Shown: positions 9,412 through 20,038 of the stretch, in pieces
Layout: each line of letters begins with the position of its first letter
Numbering within the stretch: position 1 is the first letter of the stretch
Translations under genes and position numbers: made by a program
Assembly (NCBI RefSeq): GCF_000159235.2
Contig: NZ_ACGK02000005.1
Coordinates: 1 to 64,000, forward strand
Source of the DNA: Fannyhessea vaginae DSM 15829
GTDB lineage: Bacteria > Actinomycetota > Coriobacteriia > Coriobacteriales > Atopobiaceae
Length of the DNA stretch: 64,000 nt
Reading direction: 5' to 3'
The notes under the pieces: model-generated
What the model was told of the DNA's origin: nothing
What the model saw: the letters and a program-made list of their open reading frames with translations, nothing else
The model's database searches: none

Positions 9412-10075
9412 GAGCTATCCTTCCTGAATTAATACGGTAGGTTGCATCAAAGTTAATATGACGTGATACAAGTTCAAGTTCGTGAGAAACCAAAACAGCA
9501 GTAATATTGCGCTCTTGCGTAACTGTTTCCAAAAGATCCAAAAAGCGAACTTTACTTTCGTTATCAACGCCTGCCGTTGGCTCGTCCAAAATCAAAAGAC
9601 GTGGATCATTGATGAGCGCACGTGTAATCATAACGCGCTGCTGCAATCCACCAGAAAGCTCGTTAAATGGCGTGCGAACATATTTTTCCAAACCCATGTC
9701 AACTAAGGCCTTTTCCGCGCGCTCAAAATGCTTTTTTCCGGGGAATTTAACAGGACCAAACGAACGATATAAATTGATAGCTACCATTTCTCTACAGGTA
9801 GTAGGGAAAGCAACTTTATTCATAACGCTGTTTTGAGGAACGTAGCCAATATCCTTAAAGTCTTTAATTGAGTTAATTGGATTTCCAAATAATTTAATGC
9901 TGCCTTCAAAGTGCTTAAGTTCACCAAGCAAAACTTTCAAAAGCGTCGATTTACCCGAACCATTTTCTCCGGTTATACAAATAAATTGTCCCTCGTCAAC
10001 ACAAAGATTGACATCTTTGAGCACCAACTCGGATGTATATCCAAAATTGAGGTTCGAAACATCTATTATGTGCAT
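9404..10075 (-). CDS. znuC: metal (zinc) ABC transporter ATP-binding protein
   Basis: A 223-residue ABC ATPase. Walker A is GENGSGKST near residue 36-44, the Q-loop is in GYVPQNS, the signature is LSGGLQQR, Walker B is LLILDEPTAGVD and the switch histidine is in VSHEL. Short size without an extra domain fits the ZnuC/TroB group. The start lies 52 bases after the binding-protein stop, behind GGAGGG. Confidence 0.92.
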   Translation of the reverse strand: MHIIDVSNLNFGYTSELVLKDVNLCVDEGQFICITGENGSGKSTLLKVLLGELKHFEGSIKLFGNPINSIKDFKDIGYVPQNSVMNKVAFPTTCREMVAINLYRSFGPVKFPGKKHFERAEKALVDMGLEKYVRTPFNELSGGLQQRVMITRALINDPRLLILDEPTAGVDNESKVRFLDLLETVTQERNITAVLVSHELELVSRHINFDATYRINSGRIAHV

Positions 10076-10127
10076 GAACCCTCCTTAGGCTTCAAACAAT
10101 TGTGTACCAAACGTGCAAATAAATACG

Positions 10128-11441
10128 TTAAACAAGTGATTGATATATCTTTTCAACGTTGTCTTTCATGATTTCAACGTAGCCGTTCATCTCGGCACCT
10201 TGCTCTTCGCTTACGTACTCCATCGAAGCCAGTGGCACCGCTTGACCGCCAATTTCTTCGGCAACAGTATCGGCACCTTTAGACGATGCTCCAAGCTCGT
10301 AAAATACAGTTGTGACATTATGTCGATGGCAAAAATCAACTGCCTTACGAACAGTTTTAAGCGCTGGTGCTTCAGTAGAGGTAAGTCCTTGCAACGGAAA
10401 ATGCTTAATGCCAAGATCTCGGCACAGATACGAATATGCATTATGAGTTACCACAAATTCGCGTCGTGTTAAAGGCTTAAATTTCTCCTTATACTGCGCA
10501 CCCAATTCGGTAAGACGAGAAACAACATCAAGCTTATTCTTACGGTATTCCTCTTTATTGGCAGGATACATATCACAGAGTTTGTCATGAATAGCTGCAC
10601 AATACTGTTTAGCATTCATAAATGAAATCCATGAGTGAGGATCATAGGTAATTTTATCGGTACCCGATGAAGAACCTTCCATCAGCGGCGTTACTTTAAT
10701 TTCGTCACCATTTTCTGATTCAACTAAACGATACGATAACAAATCGGCGCTCGCTCTATCAGAAAGCACAATCCAACTTGCGTCTTCGGGCAGGGTAAAT
10801 CCAATATATCCACTCTCGTGACCCATCTCAAGTGCATACACTTTACCGTCTTCAACATCAATTGTTTTATGCTGGGCAATAACCTCACCTTTTTGCTGCA
10901 TAATCTGGCGACCACGCTTTACCAAATCTGCAAGTGGTGTGGATTCGTCTGCCTTAAAGAACGCAACACGCATAATGTCTTGGTGCGTGTGGCCAAATTC
11001 AAAGCCGTACGTACCGCTTCTTACACCAAGACGCGCTATGTACTGAAATTCTCCCATTGCAGCCGCACCACGATAGGTAATTAAATCAATGCCATCCGAA
11101 AGCGTTAATACAGGTAGATTAGGCAAGTTGTCACGAACCTGATCAATCCAGTGTTCCATATTGGCACCATTTACCACTAAGAGATCGGCTTCGCTTAAAT
11201 CGCGCAGACCCTTTGGCGTTGGCTCCCAAACATGGGGGTCTTTATTAGGTGGCATAAATGAATGTAGTTCAACCGTATCTTGAGCAACTTCGCGAACTAA
11301 GTCAAATACGGGATAAAAAGATGCATAAATAACGGGTTTAGCATGCGATCTTCTGCGACATGCGCCCAACATGCTTGCGCCAAGCGTAGCGGCACACCCA
11401 CCAGCACAAAGGCCCAAAAATTCTCTTCTTGAATATCTCAT
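10128..11441 (-). CDS. znuA: TAT-exported metal-binding lipoprotein of ABC transporter, with ~145-residue insert
   Basis: I choose the ATG at 11441 (437 residues): it follows GGAG, gives the twin-arginine motif SRREFLG at residues 4-10 and a lipobox ending at C28 (MLGAC). An upstream in-frame start would lie inside the preceding terminator. Metal ligands expected for the cluster A-I family are H70 (DPHVW), H269 (DPHSW) and a histidine in VTHNAYSYL. Between the N-lobe (ending LTLSDGIDL) and DPHSW sits about 145 extra residues (121-264) with FGHTHQD and MGHESG motifs; normal ZnuA proteins are about 300 long and have at most a His-rich loop. It precedes the ATPase and permease genes and follows zinT. 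Confidence 0.88.
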   Translation of the reverse strand: MRYSRREFLGLCAGGCAATLGASMLGACRRRSHAKPVIYASFYPVFDLVREVAQDTVELHSFMPPNKDPHVWEPTPKGLRDLSEADLLVVNGANMEHWIDQVRDNLPNLPVLTLSDGIDLITYRGAAAMGEFQYIARLGVRSGTYGFEFGHTHQDIMRVAFFKADESTPLADLVKRGRQIMQQKGEVIAQHKTIDVEDGKVYALEMGHESGYIGFTLPEDASWIVLSDRASADLLSYRLVESENGDEIKVTPLMEGSSSGTDKITYDPHSWISFMNAKQYCAAIHDKLCDMYPANKEEYRKNKLDVVSRLTELGAQYKEKFKPLTRREFVVTHNAYSYLCRDLGIKHFPLQGLTSTEAPALKTVRKAVDFCHRHNVTTVFYELGASSKGADTVAEEIGGQAVPLASMEYVSEEQGAEMNGYVEIMKDNVEKIYQSLV

Positions 11442-11469
11442 ACGATTTGATACTCCATATAGGTAAGCA

Positions 11470-11497
11470 AAAAGTCCCCGCACGTGCGAGGACTTTT
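11470..11497 (-). terminator. terminator between zinT and the binding-protein gene
   Basis: AAAAGTCC...GGACTTTT with an inner CGC/GCG stem forms a hairpin whose minus-strand side ends in CTTTTT. It would end or reduce zinT transcripts before the transporter genes. Confidence 0.75.
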
Positions 11498-11516
11498 AGA
11501 AATTATTAAATCAAAT

Positions 11517-12170
11517 TTACTCTTTAACCTCGTCGGCAATTTGATCCATAGTGCTGTTTGGTTTAACAAATGTTGGGAACCAACCGTCTTTCTTAAAGAG
11601 TTCATCAGCATTCTTACCATAACGCATGTGGAAGTGAACAAGCTCTTCCTCACCGTGAACTGGCATCATGAGAAGTACAGGATATTTAGCATCTTTATCT
11701 TCTGCTTCAAAAACATCCCATTCAAGCTCTTTACCACCGTGTTGAACCTTCTTGGAGTCTTTATACTTATAGGTAACTTTACCGATTTCTTTTCCACCCT
11801 TATCTTTAAAGCCATCAAGGAAGGTAATGGTGTCGCCCTTGATCTCAAGACCACCAAAGTCTGAATGACGACGCTCTTTAAGCTCTTTCTTAATGTCCTC
11901 AGGTGACTTACCTGCTTCTTTTGCCTTCTCGGCATAAGCGGAATCAAGCTCTTTATCATCAAGATACTTGCTAAAGTCATTCCAAGTGCCTTCCCAGCCC
12001 TTGAGATCCTTTACTGCCTCTTTTTTATCAGCAGATGCGCTTTGAGATTGCTCGGCCTCAGCGTTTTGAGATTGTGATTTAGGAGCGCTTTGTTGTCCTG
12101 CGCAACCAAAAATAGAAAATGCTAAGCCCACGGAAAGAGCCGAAGCTGCAATAGTACCAAACTTGTTCAT
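11517..12170 (-). CDS. zinT: ZinT (YodA) family zinc-binding lipoprotein
   Basis: A 217-residue exported lipoprotein. GGAGG lies 5 bases before the ATG at 12170, which gives a signal peptide with lipobox ending at C23 (FGC). A polar Gln/Ser-rich linker (24-50) leads to the ZinT domain from about residue 53: it starts LKGWEGTWNDFSKYL and ends HFHMRYG...GWFPTFV. Likely zinc ligands are H172, H179 and H181. In Escherichia coli ZinT binds periplasmic zinc and hands it to ZnuA; here both are lipid-anchored and encoded in a row on the same strand. An upstream in-frame start at 12218 lacks a ribosome site. Confidence 0.92.
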   Translation of the reverse strand: MNKFGTIAASALSVGLAFSIFGCAGQQSAPKSQSQNAEAEQSQSASADKKEAVKDLKGWEGTWNDFSKYLDDKELDSAYAEKAKEAGKSPEDIKKELKERRHSDFGGLEIKGDTITFLDGFKDKGGKEIGKVTYKYKDSKKVQHGGKELEWDVFEAEDKDAKYPVLLMMPVHGEEELVHFHMRYGKNADELFKKDGWFPTFVKPNSTMDQIADEVKE

Positions 12171-12587
12171 GCAAACCTCCAGACAACGAGTGGTTATAGA
12201 GAAAACGATTTCAAACACGCTTTGTAGCTCTGTAAATACGTGTTAACCACTGCTAACTTTTTGAATCGATGTTATTGTACAACAAAGTTATATTCAGTTA
12301 ACTTTCAGCTTCTATATCATACAATTCGGGCTTATTTGTAAACCTACCAATAAGGTAATCCCCTCGTGTTTTGGCTGTTAGCTTAGCTGTTTCATACGCG
12401 CGCGGCTACCAGCCGCCTATTATGTAGGTATTGTGAGAGTGCTTTTGACTGTATGAGCTTATAAGGCGCTACGTTTTTGTGCACATATTATTGTTACAAT
12501 ACGTAATGCTTATGGTTCGCGTACACAGCACTTATCGCGTACACAGCGCATACTATATTGAACACACACAAGACAAAGAGTACAAAC
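12171..12587. promoter_or_regulatory. intergenic region between zinT and asparaginase
   Basis: About 417 bases without a gene. On the minus strand TTAACT (12296-12301) and TACAAT (12274-12279) are 16 bases apart and are a plausible zinT promoter. GTTAAC occurs twice (12242-12247 and 12297-12302), but no canonical Zur or AdcR box is present. A small GCGGCT-ACC-AGCCGC hairpin lies near 12403-12417. Confidence 0.35.
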
Positions 12588-13685
12588 ATGAAGCATATCT
12601 TGCTTATAGCTACAGGCGGCACAATAGCCTCGCAACCCATGGCAGAAGGCCTTACTCCCACACTTTCGGGAGAAGAACTTGCGCGCTATGTACCACAGCT
12701 TAAAGATATTTGCACGTTTAAGACTACGCAGCTTATGAATATTGATTCAACTAATATGCTGCCCAAGCACTGGTTACAAATTGCACGCTGCATTAAAGAT
12801 GCCTACGATGATTTTGATGCGTTCATTGTGCTGCATGGCACCGATACCATGGCATATACCGCAGCCGCGCTATCCTACCTTATTCAAAACAGTCCCAAGC
12901 CTATTGTACTTACCGGTTCGCAGCAGCCTATGACAGGTGCTTTTACCGATGCAAAACTTAATCTTTATCAGGCGGCACTTTTTGCGTGCGATGATAATTC
13001 CTACGATGTTAATGTGGTATTTGGCGGATCTGTTATGTGCGGAACACGCGCGTATAAGCAAAAAACCATGAGCTATAATGCGTTTACCAGCATAAATTAT
13101 CCCTTGATTGCTATGATTCGAGCAAATAAAATTGTACGACATGGCTGTTTCGATCAAAAACCTCAAGAACACAGAAGTGCTTTGCAATCAGGCTTATCTA
13201 TACCGCATGCACCAATGGCGTCGGAATGTAACAATCACAAAACAGCACAAGAAAGTGAGCACTCATATGTACGCTTTTATGAGCGTCTTAACAATCGCGT
13301 TATGTGTCTAAGGCTTACTCCAGGGCTTAAACCCAACATTTTTGACGCACTCACTAAAGATTATGATGCACTTATTCTAGAAACGTTTGGTATAGGCGGC
13401 ATTCCTAATTCTGCTCAGCATAATTTTGCATGCGCACTACAACGCTGGATACAACAGGGCAAAACGCTTGTACTTACCACACAAGTTGCCGAAGAAGGTT
13501 TAGATTTAGGCGTATACGAAGTTGGACAAGCATTTGCTCATAACGAAGGTGTTCTGCGTGGTGCCGATATGACCACTGAGGCGCTGCTTGCCAAAACCAT
13601 GTGGGTATTAGGACAAGCTCACACGCAAGGCGAAATCAAACGCCTGTTTTATACACCTATTAATCACGATCGTGTGCAAGAATAA
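12588..13685 (+). CDS. ansA: L-asparaginase, type I
   Basis: A 365-residue L-asparaginase; it hydrolyses L-asparagine to aspartate and ammonia. The start at 12588 puts the catalytic-threonine motif IATGGTIAS near the N-terminus, as in the family, behind AAAGAG; an upstream ATG at 12558 would add ten polar residues. The second active-site motif is LHGTDTMAYTA, the substrate loop is LTGSQQPM, and ILETFGIGGIP is the conserved C-terminal-domain element. No signal peptide, so cytoplasmic. About 25 residues (around 195-225) between the two domains are unlike typical AnsA and look like a loop insert. Confidence 0.9.
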   Translation: MKHILLIATGGTIASQPMAEGLTPTLSGEELARYVPQLKDICTFKTTQLMNIDSTNMLPKHWLQIARCIKDAYDDFDAFIVLHGTDTMAYTAAALSYLIQNSPKPIVLTGSQQPMTGAFTDAKLNLYQAALFACDDNSYDVNVVFGGSVMCGTRAYKQKTMSYNAFTSINYPLIAMIRANKIVRHGCFDQKPQEHRSALQSGLSIPHAPMASECNNHKTAQESEHSYVRFYERLNNRVMCLRLTPGLKPNIFDALTKDYDALILETFGIGGIPNSAQHNFACALQRWIQQGKTLVLTTQVAEEGLDLGVYEVGQAFAHNEGVLRGADMTTEALLAKTMWVLGQAHTQGEIKRLFYTPINHDRVQE

Positions 13686-13756
13686 AAGCTCGTTTCTATA
13701 GTTTATGCGCAACAGAGCTTAAAATATATAAGCTTTCCAAAAGCTTACAACTAAAA

Positions 13757-13790
13757 AACGTGCACGCTCTTTCGAGACATGCACGTTTAA
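13757..13790. terminator. hairpin between asparaginase and groEL
   Basis: AAACGTGCA (13757-13765) pairs with TGCACGTTT (13780-13788), with A-rich and T-rich flanks on both sides. The genes on each side are convergent, so it can end both. A smaller AAGCTT repeat pair precedes it at about 13731-13746. Confidence 0.7.
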
Positions 13791-13884
13791 TAACAATCTT
13801 TATGTACATCACATTCAGATACGCATTACCATTAACGTTTAAGTATACAAACGTTATCTATGCAACTTTGTATCCATCATGCGA

Positions 13885-15543
<1,659 letters not shown>

Positions 15544-15627
15544 TTAAGATACTACTTTGCGCAGGTACATCATGTGTTTTTGCTACTTGAGCAGATATGT
15601 GCCTGCATGTATTTATAGAGAATTTAC

Positions 15628-15918
15628 TTACTCGCACAAAATTGCATAGATGTCATCACTGCGAAGCAACAGATATGTTTCACCATCGATCTTAACTTCA
15701 TTACCGCCAAATTTGCCGTAATAAACTTGATCTCCCACTTTAACGTCTAAAGCAATGCGCTCGCCTTTGTCATTTAATTTTCCAGCGCCAACTGCAACAA
15801 CTTCGCCACGTTGAGGCTTTTCTTGTGCACCGCTTGAAATATACAATCCCGAAGATGTTTTTTCTTCTTTTGGAGCGGGCTTAACTAAAACTCGGTCAGC
15901 CAAAGGCTTAAGTGTCAT
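15628..15918 (-). CDS. groS: co-chaperonin GroES, 10 kDa
   Basis: A 96-residue GroES. I choose the ATG at 15918, which follows GGAGG by 11 bases and gives the normal start MTLKPLADRVLVKP; an upstream in-frame start at 15948 adds ten residues unlike the family. The mobile loop is KEEKTSSGLYISSGAQEKP and the C-terminal strand is YLLLRSDDIYAIL. I find no CIRCE or HAIR inverted repeat in the 250 bases upstream, so heat control, if present, is by another route. Confidence 0.96.
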   Translation of the reverse strand: MTLKPLADRVLVKPAPKEEKTSSGLYISSGAQEKPQRGEVVAVGAGKLNDKGERIALDVKVGDQVYYGKFGGNEVKIDGETYLLLRSDDIYAILCE

Positions 15919-16175
15919 GATATGAACCTCCTTTTGTATGCACAACATACGTGCAAGGAACCTAATACAAATTTGAGGATGAACAAATGAAGTATTGCAA
16001 CTTGCTCATCAACTATTAGAAAGCATACCCATATTTTTTTTCTTATACAAGAGGAATAACAAAATCTTAATAAGTACACTTAGATTTTCTTATTGTCTTC
16101 ACAACAGTAAAACTCATAGTGGACTGTGCGAATTGTTGAGAGTAATCCTGTACATACTCCTGCGCACACCACGAA
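15919..16175. other. intergenic region between Elp3 3' end and groES
   Basis: 257 bases. AAAATCT (16061-16067) and AGATTTT (16082-16088) with inner AATAAG/CTTATT can fold into a weak hairpin that may end the elp3 transcript. No CIRCE, HAIR or clear sigma-A promoter for groES is visible. Confidence 0.35.
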
Positions 16176-18047
16176 CTAGTCTTTTAGGCACGCGAGATTT
16201 GCACGTTGATATAGCCCCGCGTCCATAAATCCTTGTGAGCGATAATACTTGCGTGTTCCAATAGAAGAAATAACATTTATCGAGGTATAGCCTGCTTCGC
16301 GTGCAATAGATTTTGCACGACTAATAAGTTGCTTACCCAAGCCATGATGCTGAGCTGTTCCTGCATGACCTTCAATTTGAGCCGTTGTGCCGTATACATG
16401 AACCTCTCTAATCATTGCTTCATGAGGCAAAATAGGAAAATGCTCGCATGCACAATATTTGTCGATCGCAGATCTATGCGGAAGAGAAAGCCTCAAAAAG
16501 CCTGCTATACGGTTATGGTCATCGACCCACTGCAAAAAATACTCCGTAGAAACGTTTGTGGCATACGGAACAACTTCCATATGAAGCGTGCGCGGATCAA
16601 GCATACTTGTTGCAATTTCGCGCATACGAATTTCGCGAGGAAGTATAGCGCTTTGTGCAATTTTTTGTTCTACTAACTGGCGCAAATTACCCTTTTTATT
16701 GCCCGAAATAATATCGGTAGACGAAATGTCTCTGATCATACGCGAAATACGCGTAAAACATGGCGTTGCCAGCACATCGCTCACAAGCACATCTACCAGC
16801 TCTTCTTCGGTGTATGCCTGCCAAAGGCCACGTTCATAACATGCTTTGAGCCGAGCAGAATCTACCAACACACACGGATAGAGTTTTACTTCATCGGGCA
16901 AATACAAACTGTCATGCACCAACATTTTGAAGTCTTTTTTATCGATATCCGGCGTTGAACCCAACAGATTAACCATGGCATGCACATGAATCTTAAATCC
17001 AAATAAACGCAGCAGCTCAAATGCTTGTTTTATATCATCAAGTGACCCTTTGCGTAAATTACGTTGACGAATTTCTTCGTTGAGCACCTGAATGCCCATT
17101 TGGACTTTCGTACAACCAAGCGCGCGCATAAGGTAGAGGTGCTCAACGCTTATGGTATCGGGTCGCGTTTCGATAACAAGGCCAACTACACGGTGATGTG
17201 CACTTTCGTTGATACGCTGCTGTTCGCGAACTTCATCCATAGAAGCGCGCTGAAATGCGGATGCTTTAACCCAAGTTGCGCGAGCTGTATACGCTGTAGT
17301 AAATGCCTCATTATAGGTAAGTTTTCCTGCGTCAATATCGTGTTGAGTTTGCTCATAATGAATTTCACGAGCGTGCGGATCAAAGCGCAAGCCACAGCGC
17401 TCGTACCGTGCAACAATGGCGTTTCTCTCTTGGTGTGAAGCGTAGCCCATATTGAGCGCGCGAAAAACTTCGCGAATAAACCAGCACTGATACGCCGTGG
17501 GATATTCGCTCCATGTTCCGCCCAAAATAATGATTTCTATTTTGTCGGTTGGATGACCCATATTCACCAGCGCTTGTAGGCGCAAGGTTGTTTGTAAAAA
17601 TGGATCAAATAAACACTGCTCCGCGCGCTGGCAAGCCGGTTCTCGGCTCATATAACTTTTTGGCATACGAATATCGCTTGGACAAAAAATACAATTTGAG
17701 CTGCACGGCCATGGTTTGGTAAGAAGCGTAATGGTAGCCACGCCCGAAGCAGAGCGTCTAGGCTTTATGCGCAACGTTTGAATAAGTTTTTGTTCTGTTT
17801 CATCGGTTACGCCCCAAGATTTCCAGAGCTGATGTTCATAATGCTTAACTTCCATATACCGAGGAATAAGCTGCTTTTTTGAAGTTTGTTCTTCGTGAGT
17901 GGTAATTCCACGGTTGCATTCGTTAAGAAATGCATTGAGCTGAACAGACGTAAGCGCGCCTGTTTTCTCAATGCGCTTGATAAGCTTAAGAAGAACATCG
18001 TCAATTTGTGGCGTGTTATGATATATGTATTCTGGTGCAGTAGTCAT
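16176..18047 (-). CDS. elp3: Elp3-type tRNA U34 carboxymethyltransferase, radical SAM plus GNAT
   Basis: A 623-residue bacterial Elp3. The start at 18047 gives MTTAPEYIYHN; six codons upstream is another ATG (18065). Neither has a strong ribosome site. The radical SAM cluster motif is C115-SSN-C119-IF-C122, with the Elp3-specific IILGGTWSEYP and ETRPDTIS segments after it. The C-terminal third is a GNAT acetyltransferase domain (HGLGKQLISRAKSIA and RKYYRSQGF). Known family chemistry: acetyl-CoA is turned into a carboxymethyl radical that is added to C5 of tRNA uridine 34 (cm5U). The gene is divergent, 146 bases away, from a Trm9-like methyltransferase. Confidence 0.9.
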   Translation of the reverse strand: MTTAPEYIYHNTPQIDDVLLKLIKRIEKTGALTSVQLNAFLNECNRGITTHEEQTSKKQLIPRYMEVKHYEHQLWKSWGVTDETEQKLIQTLRIKPRRSASGVATITLLTKPWPCSSNCIFCPSDIRMPKSYMSREPACQRAEQCLFDPFLQTTLRLQALVNMGHPTDKIEIIILGGTWSEYPTAYQCWFIREVFRALNMGYASHQERNAIVARYERCGLRFDPHAREIHYEQTQHDIDAGKLTYNEAFTTAYTARATWVKASAFQRASMDEVREQQRINESAHHRVVGLVIETRPDTISVEHLYLMRALGCTKVQMGIQVLNEEIRQRNLRKGSLDDIKQAFELLRLFGFKIHVHAMVNLLGSTPDIDKKDFKMLVHDSLYLPDEVKLYPCVLVDSARLKACYERGLWQAYTEEELVDVLVSDVLATPCFTRISRMIRDISSTDIISGNKKGNLRQLVEQKIAQSAILPREIRMREIATSMLDPRTLHMEVVPYATNVSTEYFLQWVDDHNRIAGFLRLSLPHRSAIDKYCACEHFPILPHEAMIREVHVYGTTAQIEGHAGTAQHHGLGKQLISRAKSIAREAGYTSINVISSIGTRKYYRSQGFMDAGLYQRANLACLKD

Positions 18048-18193
18048 AGTATTAGTGTAGCGCATATGCTTAGCATATGAGTGCAACAGATGTGCCTGCG
18101 AGAAAAAACACCAAGCACCAACAAGCTTGATAACGTGTAAGGTCATGTGCATACAAAAGATGGGACGAACAGAAAGAACGGAAAGAAAGAGCG

Positions 18194-19105
18194 TTGAACA
18201 AACAAACCATACAAACATTGGTCAGACTTACCAATGACTTTTACAACAAGGAAGCTCAGTCGTTTTCTGATACGCGCAACCGTCCATGGGATGGATGGGT
18301 ATATGCAATGGATTACCTGCTCAAACACGGTTTGCTAACGTTTGGTAACAACAAGGTAGCGGCTGTGCCAACACTATTTGAACAAACACCGTTAACACAA
18401 ACACATCTTTGTGACTGTATTGATGTGGCATGCGGAAACCTTAGATTTCTAGATTTTCTCATCAACTACCTGCACAACAATAAAGGTTACCCCAATGCAG
18501 GCACCAAGGGTGCGCTATCTTACATTGGCATTGACAAACAATCTACACTCACCCGTCTTGGTATGCAAAAACTTTCGCATACGCTTACGCAACATGCATG
18601 CGTAACTATTCATACCACAGATGTGTTATCTAAGCTCATGGACGAACATGACCCCTTAGCAGAGCTTACACATACCACAGGCCTCATGGTATGCTTTGGC
18701 TTTATGCATCATATTCCCAGCTTTAAGCTCAGACAAACATTCCTATCAGCACTTTGTGAACATGTATGTAGGGGTGGCATTATCGTGCTTTCGTTTTGGT
18801 GTTTTGGCAACACCGAGCAAGGACGCGCCAAAGCGCAAGCGCAAACAGAAGAGGCATTATGCGCGCTGGCGGCACAACAAAGATATATGCTTGACGCACG
18901 TGAGCTAGAAAACAACGATTACCTGCTTGGATGGAAGCATACGCAAGGCGTTATGCGCTATGCTCATAGCTTTTCTGAACAAGAGGTATTTGGCCTTATA
19001 GCCAGCACAAAGACACTTAAGCTTCTTACGCATTGGTATGCTGATGGAAAAGACAACCATTCAAATTTGTATGTAATTGCACAAAACGTTACAGCTACAC
19101 ATTAA
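18194..19105 (+). CDS. Trm9/ABH8-like SAM-dependent methyltransferase (candidate tRNA cm5U methylase)
   Basis: A 303-residue class I methyltransferase starting at TTG 18194 behind AAAGA. The N-terminal segment DFYNKEAQSFSDTRNRPW (15-32) matches the Trm9 signature YNEIAPHFSQTRYKPW; the SAM site is DVACGNLRFL at 78-87; FGFMHHIPS is the Trm9-like VVHH motif; and GVMRYAHSFSEQEV matches the late RYYHLY..GEL motif. In eukaryotes Trm9 with Trm112 methylates cm5U34 to mcm5U34, the step after Elp3. Here elp3 is the divergent neighbour, which supports the same job. No Trm112-like small protein is in the window. An extra loop at 40-75 (between signature and SAM site) is longer than in Trm9. Confidence 0.72.
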   Translation: MNKQTIQTLVRLTNDFYNKEAQSFSDTRNRPWDGWVYAMDYLLKHGLLTFGNNKVAAVPTLFEQTPLTQTHLCDCIDVACGNLRFLDFLINYLHNNKGYPNAGTKGALSYIGIDKQSTLTRLGMQKLSHTLTQHACVTIHTTDVLSKLMDEHDPLAELTHTTGLMVCFGFMHHIPSFKLRQTFLSALCEHVCRGGIIVLSFWCFGNTEQGRAKAQAQTEEALCALAAQQRYMLDARELENNDYLLGWKHTQGVMRYAHSFSEQEVFGLIASTKTLKLLTHWYADGKDNHSNLYVIAQNVTATH

Positions 19106-19174
19106 GCGGCATGCATACAAGCGCGCGCAGCGCAGACAACACTAAAAAACGATATATGCCTATTCGCCTTACGC

Positions 19175-19945
19175 CTATTCATCTTTTTGATGATTGTTTA
19201 TCCAAGCCCATGTAGGCAGCCATGCAGATGTTCGCGGATCAACTAAGTCCATATGATCGACATCTGCAACAATATGTGCATCTACATGTCCAAAAAACTC
19301 AGATGCCGAAATATAATCAAGCGTGTGCGTAAGAGATATTTCGGGATCTTGTGCACCATGAACAATAAGTGTAGGAACAGACGGACACAATTGATAACGA
19401 GGAGATGCACTTTTAAGCAACTCCTGCGTTGCATTTGAACCAAAATACTTCTCCGCAGCCCTATCCCCTTTTCCTTCTGCATAGATTCGTGCAGCATCGG
19501 TAACTGGTGCAAGTGCAACCACCACATCAAACAGATGAGACGCCAGAAGAACAAGCTCTCCGCCTACTGAATGGCCAAGCGCCACAAGCTGTGAGTGAGG
19601 GTAGCGTTTACGAAGTAAAGCAATGGCATGCTGTACATCTACAAGTGGCTGTGGCCAAGCTCCGCGCTCACCACGACGATATTCCACACATACAACTGTT
19701 TCTTGTCTATCTATAAGCCATTTAGCAACATCTAAGCGACGGTGACAATCTATATTTTGTCGCCAATAACCGCCATGCACAATAACAAGGACGCGTTGAG
19801 GCTTATTATCTGTATTCGCATCGGCTAAGCTTGGTGAATCATAGATGTCAACAAAGCAATCAGGATCATCATCGTAATAAACGGTATGTGCCTTATCAAG
19901 CAACTCTTTAATAATCGCAGGATCTGTTGGTGGATGGATTTTCAT
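19175..19945 (-). CDS. alpha/beta hydrolase, kynurenine-formamidase-like esterase
   Basis: A 256-residue alpha/beta hydrolase. The oxyanion motif is HGGYW (about 57-61), the nucleophile elbow is GHSVGG with the catalytic serine, the acid is in HGAQDPEI and the histidine in DVDHMDL. The HGGYW form is typical of BD-FAE and arylformamidase-type esterases. No signal peptide, so cytoplasmic. AAGGAGAGG precedes the ATG. No other tryptophan-catabolism gene is near, so the substrate is open. Confidence 0.82.
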   Translation of the reverse strand: MKIHPPTDPAIIKELLDKAHTVYYDDDPDCFVDIYDSPSLADANTDNKPQRVLVIVHGGYWRQNIDCHRRLDVAKWLIDRQETVVCVEYRRGERGAWPQPLVDVQHAIALLRKRYPHSQLVALGHSVGGELVLLASHLFDVVVALAPVTDAARIYAEGKGDRAAEKYFGSNATQELLKSASPRYQLCPSVPTLIVHGAQDPEISLTHTLDYISASEFFGHVDAHIVADVDHMDLVDPRTSAWLPTWAWINNHQKDE

Positions 19946-19979
19946 ACTACCCTCTCCTTAAGTGACACAAATGTATAAC

Positions 19980-20011
19980 ACACCCTTGCAGCAAATTTGC
20001 CACAAGGGTGT
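19980..20011 (-). terminator. hairpin downstream of M20 peptidase gene
   Basis: ACACCCTTG (19980-19988) pairs with CAAGGGTGT (20003-20011); outer bases extend the stem. There is only a short T-tract, so efficiency is uncertain. Confidence 0.5.
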
Positions 20012-20038
20012 ATACGTGTTATAGATATCAAGTACAAA

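Noticed and set aside
12241-12302. AdcR or Zur box upstream of zinT
   Set aside because: GTTAAC occurs twice but neither forms the full palindrome expected for these regulators.
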